DNA from: Candidatus Auribacterota bacterium
GTDB taxonomy: Bacteria > Auribacterota > JAFGBW01 > JAFGJP01
Length of the DNA stretch: 39,363 nucleotides
Assembly: GCA_023144635.1 (NCBI GenBank)
Contig: JAGLFH010000035.1
Coordinates: forward strand, 1 to 39,363
Direction: 5' to 3'
The translations under genes were made by a program, and so were the position numbers. Below, piece after piece: positions 33,213-39,363 of the stretch; the first letter of the stretch is position 1; every line of letters begins with the position of its first letter. The notes below the pieces were generated by a model. The model had not been told where the DNA came from. It worked only from the letters and a program-made list of their open reading frames with translations, and did not search any database.

Positions 33213-35162
33213 TTACCCCTTCTTCTGCTTACCCTTAATATAAGGTAAGAAGCCTCCCTGTTCAAGAATACTTTTTTCTCTCAAAGATATTTCAAGTACT
33301 AGTGCTATCTCATCTTTAGCACCATCATCATGAACGATCTTACAAATAACCTCATTAACACCATCTAAAATATCAGTCAATCCAACAATTTGCACATTAT
33401 CATCAGCATTACATTTAGCATAATCATCACTGTTTTTAAAAAGTAATGGCAATATACCGTAATTGATCAGGTTTTTCCTGTGTATACGTGCAATGGATTT
33501 TGCAATAACTGCTTTTATGCCTAAAAACATTGGAGCAATGGCAGCATGCTCCCTTGAAGAACCCTGGCCATAGTTTTCTGCGCCAACTATTACAGAGCTT
33601 CCAAATTTCTTCGCTCTTTTATAAAAATCTTTATCTATGCCGCTAAAAACAAATTCTGATATAGCAGGTATGTTAGATCTTAATGGAAGTACTTTTCCAC
33701 CAGCAGGCATAATATCATCCGTTGATATGTTATCTTCAAGTTTAAGCAAAATTTTTGCATCTATTTTATCCGCCAAATTCTCTCCAAGAGGTATCGGTTT
33801 AATATTTGGACCCTTTATTACCTCGACATCAATTCCATCCTTTGGAGGAAAAATAAACATATTATCATTAATAATAAACTCTTCTGGCTCGGTCGGCATA
33901 TTTATATCAAGACTAAAATCCCTGGGATCTATTATCTCACCTTTAAGAGCCATACACGCTGCTGATACCGGAGAACATAAATAAACCTGTGCATCATCTG
34001 TTCCCGAACGACCCTTAAAATTTCTGTTAAATGTACGTATTGAAACTCCGCCAGATTTTGGTGCCTGCCCCATACCAATACAAGGACCACAAACAGATTC
34101 AAGTATGCGGGCTCCAGAATCTATCATACTCGTTAAAGAACCGTCACTCGATATCATTGAAAAAGCCTGCTTTGAACCAGGAGAAACTGTTAAACTTACA
34201 TTTTCAGCAACCCTGTTACCTTTTAAAATATTAGCAACCAAAGCCAGCGTTGTATAACTCGAATTTGTACAGCTTCCAATACACACCTGATCAACAGGTG
34301 TTCCCTTTAACTCCTTTATTGGAACAACACTTCCCGGTGAAAAAGGTTTTGCAACCAAAGGTTCTAACTTACTTAGATCTATCTCGATCAAAGAATCATA
34401 GCCTGCATCATCATCTGCTATTATCTCTTTCCAAACATTATCTCTTTTTTGTGCTTTTAAAAATCTTTTTGTCTCCCCATCACTAGGAAAAACAGATGTT
34501 GTAGCACCAAGCTCAGCTCCCATATTAGTTATTGTTGCCCTCTCTGTAAGAGAAAGATAAGATACTCCAGAACCTGTATATTCAAATACCTTTCCAAGAC
34601 CGCCTTTTACACCAATCAGACGTAAAACCTCTAAAATTACATCCATTGCCATTACATATGGTTTATTAAGTTTTCCACTTAAACGTACTTCAACAACCTC
34701 AGGCGTATTTACTTCGTAATTTTCACCCGCCATAACTGCCGCAACATCAAGACCACCTGTCCCCATAGATATCATGCCAAGACCGCCGCCTGTAGGAGTA
34801 TGACTATCTGAACCAATTAAAGTTGCACCCGGAACACCAAATCTTTCAAGATGTAACTGATGACATATTCCGTTTCCAGGACGTGAAAAGATAGCACCGT
34901 ACTTTGCCGCTGATGTCTGCAAAAAAATATGATCATCAGGATTTCTAAAAGAAGTCTGCAAAGTATTGTGATCTATATATGCAACCGCTACAGGAACTTT
35001 TATTTTATCTATTCCCATTGCTTCCAATTGAAGATAAACCATCGTCCCTGTTGCATCCTGAGTTAAAACCTGATCTATTTTTAAACTGATCGGTTTCCCT
35101 TTACTAATTTCACCTGCGACCAGATGCTCTTTTAAAATCTTATATGTTACCGAATCACCCAC
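33213..35162 (-). CDS. Aconitate hydratase
   Basis: This 649-residue protein interconverts citrate and isocitrate in the TCA cycle. Motifs are IGSDSHTPTGGGLG (117-129), the [4Fe-4S] ligands Cys298 (CIGSCTNSS), Cys358 and Cys361 (CGPCIGMG), SGTDDAQVYLCSPVSAA, and the swivel-domain sequences DNISTDDIMPAGG and NYGQGSSREHAAIAP. The length is shorter than AcnA (about 890) and fits the compact Aquifex-type aconitases. It is the first gene of a probable aconitase / response regulator / acyltransferase operon. Confidence 0.92.
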   Translation of the reverse strand: MGDSVTYKILKEHLVAGEISKGKPISLKIDQVLTQDATGTMVYLQLEAMGIDKIKVPVAVAYIDHNTLQTSFRNPDDHIFLQTSAAKYGAIFSRPGNGICHQLHLERFGVPGATLIGSDSHTPTGGGLGMISMGTGGLDVAAVMAGENYEVNTPEVVEVRLSGKLNKPYVMAMDVILEVLRLIGVKGGLGKVFEYTGSGVSYLSLTERATITNMGAELGATTSVFPSDGETKRFLKAQKRDNVWKEIIADDDAGYDSLIEIDLSKLEPLVAKPFSPGSVVPIKELKGTPVDQVCIGSCTNSSYTTLALVANILKGNRVAENVSLTVSPGSKQAFSMISSDGSLTSMIDSGARILESVCGPCIGMGQAPKSGGVSIRTFNRNFKGRSGTDDAQVYLCSPVSAACMALKGEIIDPRDFSLDINMPTEPEEFIINDNMFIFPPKDGIDVEVIKGPNIKPIPLGENLADKIDAKILLKLEDNISTDDIMPAGGKVLPLRSNIPAISEFVFSGIDKDFYKRAKKFGSSVIVGAENYGQGSSREHAAIAPMFLGIKAVIAKSIARIHRKNLINYGILPLLFKNSDDYAKCNADDNVQIVGLTDILDGVNEVICKIVHDDGAKDEIALVLEISLREKSILEQGGFLPYIKGKQKKG

Positions 35163-35449
35163 TATAATACTCCTTTTTAAGCTCGTGGTTCGTGGTGCGT
35201 AGAACCCTTGACTCCTTTATTCTTTACACGGGCGGGGACAAGCCGCCGCCCCTACATACATTTTATTTTTTTCCCTCTGTCTTCTCTGTGCTCGTGCTAA
35301 AAGTCCGCCGCGGCGGATGGTGAAATTTATAATAATCAGCGAAGCGTTCCTTGACCTATCACCTAGAACCCAGAACCTATTACCTGTTTATCTTTTTTAC
35401 TTTTAATTTATTTCTAAAGGTTAACAAATGAAAAGAGAAAAATCTAAAA
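35163..35449. repeat. Intergenic region with F, D and C modules
   Basis: No gene. D words (about 35182-35200), an F hairpin (about 35223-35258) with stem GGGCGG/CCGCC, H-like and GTCCGCCGCGGCGGA palindrome words (about 35299-35320), and an inverted C module (35348-35385). Confidence 0.55.
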
Positions 35450-36376
35450 TCACTTAACTGAACTGATGGTTATCCTGTTTCTTCCTTCTCTTTTTGAAGT
35501 ATAAAGAGCCATGTCTGCTTCATGTATCAACTTATCTTTATCAGGATTGTCCTCAGGGTTGTATATTGCAAGCCCTCCACTCATCGTTATTCTGAACTTT
35601 TTATCTTCACCCTGAAATTCATAATCCTCTATTTCTTTCAGTATTTTTTTTGATACTTCAAAAGCTTCTGACATTTCAATGTCAGGATATACAATTACAA
35701 ATTCCTCTCCGCCATAACGAGCCAAAATATCCTTGGAACGAATATTTTTTTGAATTATTTCACTGGTCTTCTTAAGAACTCTATCTCCTGTAAGATGCCC
35801 ATATGTATCATTTACCATTTTAAAGTAATCAAGGTCAAAAAGACCAATGACCAATTCCTTCTTTTCACTACGCATTGTTTTCAAAAGCTCATAGATCTTT
35901 TCCTGAAAATAACGGTGATTAAATATACCAGTAAGGCCATCCATGATAGATAAACGCTCAAGCTTTTTATTTGCCTTATGAAGTTCATCCTGAAGGCCTT
36001 TTAAGCGAAGAAGCACTTTTACCCTAGCTATGAATTCCATTTCATTAAAGGGTTTTGTAATATAATCATCTGCACCACTCTCTAAACCCTTTACAACACT
36101 TTCTACATCTTCTCTGGCTGTTAAAAGAAGTACAGGAATATATTCTTTCTCACCGGATTTACGAATATGCTCACAAACCTGAAATCCGTCCATTTTAGGC
36201 ATTCTTAAATCAACAACCATGGCATCAGGATTAAAAAATTTTGCCTTTCTAACCCCTTCTGCACCATCTACAGCCGTCTCCACCCAATAGCCATAATCAC
36301 GAAGAACACTCGAAGTGATCATTCTGGCAGTAGATGAATCATCAACAACTAATACTTTTTGTCTGGATTTTTTCAT
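35450..36376 (-). CDS. PleD-like response regulator with GGDEF domain
   Basis: This 308-residue protein has a receiver domain (1-120; Asp12, Asp13, phosphoacceptor Asp56, TKPF Lys108) and a diguanylate cyclase domain (about 140-308). The active-site loop GGEEF (222-226), metal Asp181 in FDLDYFK and the inhibitory-site motif RSKD (213-216), five residues before the GG, are all intact. It should make c-di-GMP under phosphorylation control and be inhibited by product. It is cytosolic. It is divergently arranged with cheV; the PilZ protein in the window is a plausible receptor. Confidence 0.93.
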   Translation of the reverse strand: MKKSRQKVLVVDDSSTARMITSSVLRDYGYWVETAVDGAEGVRKAKFFNPDAMVVDLRMPKMDGFQVCEHIRKSGEKEYIPVLLLTAREDVESVVKGLESGADDYITKPFNEMEFIARVKVLLRLKGLQDELHKANKKLERLSIMDGLTGIFNHRYFQEKIYELLKTMRSEKKELVIGLFDLDYFKMVNDTYGHLTGDRVLKKTSEIIQKNIRSKDILARYGGEEFVIVYPDIEMSEAFEVSKKILKEIEDYEFQGEDKKFRITMSGGLAIYNPEDNPDKDKLIHEADMALYTSKREGRNRITISSVK

Positions 36377-36402
36377 AAATATTCAATTTAACTGACCAAT
36401 TA

Positions 36403-36431
36403 AATATAACATAATCACTTTGTATGCACAA
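36403..36431 (-). promoter_or_regulatory. Sigma70-type promoter of the GGDEF gene
   Basis: On the minus strand TTGTGC (36431-36426) and TATATT (36408-36403) are separated by 17 bp, about 30 bp before the ATG at 36376. Confidence 0.4.
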
Positions 36432-36539
36432 TTATATTTATATTTACAAAACAAGTGTAAAACCTTAATTTTCTCGTTTTCCCATTTCAATCCAACTTAA
36501 GAAAATGATATCATATAAATAAAAACGAAAGGTGTTTTC

Positions 36540-37493
36540 TTGACTAAAGATGACTTTACAAGACAAGATATCCTTCTTGAAAGCGGGACCAATGAAGTTG
36601 AAATAATGGAGTTTGTCCTAAGGGATCAATACTTTGGAGTAAACGTTGCCAAAGTAAAGCAAATGCTATCATTTGACCGTTCCAATTTAACAGAACTACC
36701 TCTAAGCCCAGATGTTGTGATGGGACTCTATACTTTTCGTGATTCTGCAATACCTCTTCTCGACCTTGGTATAGCTTTTGATCTCTCAAACGAAAAACGA
36801 GGAAAAAAACCGCTCATTATGGTATGCGAATTTAATAAAATAATTAATGGTTTCTTTATAGATTCAGTAAAACGCATACACCGTCTTCCATGGTCTGATA
36901 TACGCCCCCTAGATGAAGCAATCTCAAAAAATAATTTCTCTGTTACTGGTGCCGTAACCTTAAAAGACCATGAAATACTACTGATAGATCTTGAAGCTAT
37001 AATAGGAGAATTGAATCCTGAGCTGAAAGAAAAGGATATAGAAGAAGAAACCTCAGATGATCAAAACAAACAAACAGACCAGATCACAATAATAGCTGCT
37101 GAAGATTCTGCTTTTATGCGCAAACAAATACTGCGTAATCTTAATAAGGCAGGATTTAATAATATCCATTCTTTCCCTGACGGGAAAAAAGCATATGATG
37201 CTGTACTCGATTTTTGCGAACAAGCAAAAAAAGAAGCACGGGAAGTTACCGATTTTTTTCAGGTAATTGTTACAGATATTGAAATGCCCCTGATGGACGG
37301 ACTTACTCTTTGCAAAAATGTAAAAGATAGCCCCGTGTTAAAAAATGTTTTTGTTCTTGTTTATTCTTCACTCATCACTGATGAAATGGCAATGAAATGT
37401 AAAGCAGTCGGGGCTGATGCATACCTAAGCAAAACTCAAATGGATAAGATGATAACCATCCTTAATGAGTTTGCTCAAAATCGGGGTTCGTGA
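36540..37493 (+). CDS. cheV: Chemotaxis protein CheV (CheW-REC)
   Basis: This 317-residue protein fuses a CheW-like coupling domain (about 20-160; EIMEFVLRDQYFGVNVAKVK at its start) to a receiver domain (about 182-317). In the receiver, Glu188-Asp189 (AAEDSAFMRKQI), phosphoacceptor Asp246 (VIVTDIEMP) and LSKTQ near the end are conserved. CheV couples chemoreceptors to the CheA kinase and adapts through phosphorylation. The start is TTG with AAGGTG six bases upstream; no ATG occurs nearby in frame. It is divergent from the GGDEF gene. A D module begins at its stop codon. Confidence 0.93.
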   Translation: MTKDDFTRQDILLESGTNEVEIMEFVLRDQYFGVNVAKVKQMLSFDRSNLTELPLSPDVVMGLYTFRDSAIPLLDLGIAFDLSNEKRGKKPLIMVCEFNKIINGFFIDSVKRIHRLPWSDIRPLDEAISKNNFSVTGAVTLKDHEILLIDLEAIIGELNPELKEKDIEEETSDDQNKQTDQITIIAAEDSAFMRKQILRNLNKAGFNNIHSFPDGKKAYDAVLDFCEQAKKEAREVTDFFQVIVTDIEMPLMDGLTLCKNVKDSPVLKNVFVLVYSSLITDEMAMKCKAVGADAYLSKTQMDKMITILNEFAQNRGS

Positions 37494-38000
37494 TTCGTCG
37501 TTCGGGGATCGTGAATGGAGCGCTAACGCGATATAGTAAAAAGCAAAAGATAAGATAATTTGCCACAGAGAGCACAGAGTCATGAACCACGTGGGGTTCA
37601 TGATGAACATAAAATGTAGTCCTCCTAACAAGATGGCGGATCTGCGATAGGGGCGAAAAATCTTTCGTCCGTGTAAAACGGTAAAAAACGTAAAGGTGTG
37701 TAGGGTACGGGCCTGCCCGTACCGCTGTAAAAGCAAAAACCCAGAATAAAAACGCTAAAGCGAAGAAGAAACACGCAAAACGAGAGATAATGCCACCCCG
37801 CAGGAGGAAAACAAGTTCCACCTACGGGGTGATTTTTTTGATATTTACACGGGCGGGGACCATTCGACTGCGCTCATGATTAAAACAAGTCGCTGGCCTG
37901 CGCAGGGATGACATACGTTTTGCGTTTTTCTTTTTTCCACCCTCTGATCCTTTTTTATCCTGTAAATCTGCGTCCAATTATTCTTTTCATATTTTCTCTA
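37494..38000. repeat. Intergenic repeat mosaic
   Basis: No gene. D module (about 37482-37515), H words (about 37560-37580), hairpin CATGAACC...GGTTCATG (37581-37602), inverted A-tail (about 37615-37655), an inverted F element with stem GGTACGGGC/GCCCGTACC (37704-37723), repeat A (37792-37831), a truncated F start (about 37846-37860) and a half G element (CTGCGCAGGGATGACA, about 37897-37912). Confidence 0.65.
37792..37831. repeat. Repeat A, copy 5
   Basis: An intact core with both arms except the last base pair (ends CGGGGTGA). No tail follows. Confidence 0.75.
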
Positions 38001-38007
38001 TTTTTTA

Positions 38008-38057
38008 CTGTAAATTGTTACAGAAAATATGGATAAAGTAGATATAGATGATATAAT
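38008..38057 (+). promoter_or_regulatory. Promoter of the outer-membrane protein with a LexA-like palindrome
   Basis: An extended -10 TGATATAAT (38049-38057) lies 44 bp upstream of the ATG; no good -35 is seen. An inverted repeat CTGTAA-ATTG-TTACAG (38008-38023), in CTGT-N8-ACAG form, lies 25 bp upstream of the -10. Confidence 0.4.
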
Positions 38058-38101
38058 AGTGAATCATAAATAAATCAACACACAACCACAGGAGGTAGTA
38101 G

Positions 38102-39271
38102 ATGTATAAAAAAGTATCTGCATTAACTTTTATTTTAGTAATGATTTCTCTTACCTGTTTTTCTTCTTTTTGTTTAGCTTCATCATGGTATGATGGGCTT
38201 CCTCAGGAAGGTATCGACTGGGGAATATCAATTGTACTGGATGCAAAGGATCAATATCATGGCGGCGGTACAGTTTCAAGAACGTTCGATGGTATTACTG
38301 TAACGTTTGTACTGGTAGAAGGGGATACTGGTGTTGGTACAATAACTATATCTGATAGAGGATCAAGAACATATGTTGGTGATGAAGGAGCAGCTGTGGC
38401 TTTAGCCGAATTAAGAGCTGCTGTTTCCAAAGAAGATATGGCAAGTGCTGCATCAAGCAGCTCGATTGCTTTTACAACAGGAGAATCAAGTGAAGATAAA
38501 GCGCCACTTATAAGCAGTGAGACTCCAATTGCTACGGCAGATAGAACAGGTCTGAGAATTATTAAAAATGTGGTTATACCAAAAGCTAAGACAAAAGAAC
38601 AAAAACAAAAAATAGCTGAATTAGTTTCATCAGGAAAACCACAGCTTATTGGTGGAACCATAACGTATGAAACTTTTGATTACTTTGATATCAGCGGAAA
38701 AACATATGAAGTTTTGTCCGGACTTGAAAAAAGCTTTGAAAACTATTCTCTCGGAGTTTTTGTTCCCTTAAGTTATGTTGACGTTACAGGAGGAAATTGG
38801 ACTAAGCTAGGAACAACAGGCTACATAAAAAAAGTTTTTCCTAAAGAAAATTGCGATTTATCTTTGGGATTTAACGTAGCTTTAGAACAAACATGGATGA
38901 GTGTTGACGGTGTAGAAAATAGTCTTTCCTATGGTGCTGGACCTATGGCTTCTTGCTCTTTTTACCTTCAAAATATTGAGATCGGTTTAGGCAGTAATTT
39001 ACTTTATATGGGAAATACTGAATATGACACTGTTGGAATACTTACAACAGGAGTAAATATTGGCGTTCCTTTAGGAAATAATTTTATAGTGAATCTTACA
39101 ACTTATAGAACAGATAACTTTGATTCAGATAGTGATTATTGGCAAATCGGCGGTACAGCAAGCTATTTAGTATCTGATATATTTGAAGTTGTATTTGGAA
39201 TTACAACAGTAACAGGATTAGATAATTTTGATTCAAATGCTTATCATCTTGGTGGAAGCTGGCGCTATTAA
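38102..39271 (+). CDS. Outer-membrane beta-barrel protein
   Basis: This 389-residue protein has a signal peptide (KVSALTFILVMISLTCFSSF, cleaved near CLASS). The N-terminal part (about 27-185) is soluble, with alternating strands and a Ser/Ala-rich linker. From about 190 to the end, repeated amphipathic strands with Gly and aromatic residues (SLGVFVPLSYVDVTGGNWTK; IGLGSNLLYMGNTEYDT) suggest a beta barrel of about 8-12 strands. It ends GSWRY, with a C-terminal aromatic as BAM substrates require. The AGGAGG site is strong. The role is unknown; adhesion, transport or autotransport are possible. Confidence 0.75.
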   Translation: MYKKVSALTFILVMISLTCFSSFCLASSWYDGLPQEGIDWGISIVLDAKDQYHGGGTVSRTFDGITVTFVLVEGDTGVGTITISDRGSRTYVGDEGAAVALAELRAAVSKEDMASAASSSSIAFTTGESSEDKAPLISSETPIATADRTGLRIIKNVVIPKAKTKEQKQKIAELVSSGKPQLIGGTITYETFDYFDISGKTYEVLSGLEKSFENYSLGVFVPLSYVDVTGGNWTKLGTTGYIKKVFPKENCDLSLGFNVALEQTWMSVDGVENSLSYGAGPMASCSFYLQNIEIGLGSNLLYMGNTEYDTVGILTTGVNIGVPLGNNFIVNLTTYRTDNFDSDSDYWQIGGTASYLVSDIFEVVFGITTVTGLDNFDSNAYHLGGSWRY

Positions 39272-39302
39272 TAAATAAAAAAAATGATGGACGATAAATG
39301 AT

Positions 39303-39340
39303 GCCACCCCGCAGGAGGAAAACAAGTTCCACCTACGGGG
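39303..39340. repeat. Repeat A, copy 6 (right arm truncated)
   Basis: The left arm CCACCCCG and core are intact but the last bases read CGGGGCACTAG. It lies 30 bp downstream of the outer-membrane protein gene, where it may influence the mRNA end. Confidence 0.7.
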
Positions 39341-39363
39341 CACTAGTGTCCCATCATAAGTCA

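Noticed and set aside
1..39363. tRNA, rRNA, prophage or integrase attachment sites
   Set aside because: No cloverleaf with a CCA-adjacent acceptor stem, rRNA core sequence, integrase or phage structural gene was recognised on either strand.

Overview
This is a 39.4-kb AT-rich chromosomal window from an uncultured-looking Gram-negative bacterium. Lipid A-type acylation (LpxL/HtrB-like), three type II secretion components (GspK, GspL-like, GspM-like), an outer-membrane beta-barrel protein, CheV, a PleD-like GGDEF regulator and a PilZ protein point to a diderm, motile or surface-sensing organism. I cannot name the phylum from sequence alone. No tRNA, rRNA or CRISPR array was seen.

Layout. (1) 1-9 kb: the start of a BrnT-like toxin gene at the left edge with its own promoter and palindrome; a COG2509-type FAD protein; small secreted and membrane proteins; an ABC-type substrate-binding protein; a collapsed DUF3800 gene followed by a structured-RNA candidate; two overlapping paralogous membrane proteins; and a secreted protein of unknown function. 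(2) 9-18 kb is a defence-like island, almost all on the minus strand: a two-gene type II restriction-modification unit; a tightly packed three-gene operon (nuclease-like/winged-helix protein, Ser/Thr kinase, TIM-barrel-like protein); a small membrane protein; two copies of a 130-bp hairpin MITE; and a HipA kinase directly joined to a HIRAN-domain protein. (3) 18-24 kb: a DppC-type permease overlapping gspK, then GspL-like and GspM-like genes and two GT4 glycosyltransferases, all minus strand. (4) 25-39 kb: housekeeping and signalling genes (IlvE, PilZ, secreted gluzincin, TPR protein, lipid A acyltransferase, aconitase plus a response regulator, PleD-like cyclase, CheV, outer-membrane protein).

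Intergenic spaces are long and built from recurring modules. Names used below: A = 40-bp hairpin beginning CCACCCCG and ending CGGGGTGG; B = TTTCATGC-TAC-GCATGAAA hairpin with an about 60-bp AT-rich tail; C = GGTTCTAGGTGATAGGTCAA-like; D = CGTGATTCGTCGTTCG-like; E = CCTGCCTCGCCGTAGCCTTC-like; F = constant flanks TTTTACA...CCTACATAC around an inverted repeat that differs between copies; G = GATTCCTGC...GCAGGAATGACA; H = CCACGAAGGACACGAA or CCACAGAGAACACAGAG words; I = REP-like elements (GGGACGGAG..., GGGGTCAG... on the minus strand) next to 3' ends of minus-strand genes.

The most interesting candidates for an undescribed system are the kinase / TIM-barrel / nuclease-like operon, the HipA-HIRAN pair, the DUF3800 remnant with its RNA, and the F hairpins, whose arms differ between copies while pairing is kept. 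All functional calls rest on motif recognition by eye, without database searches.
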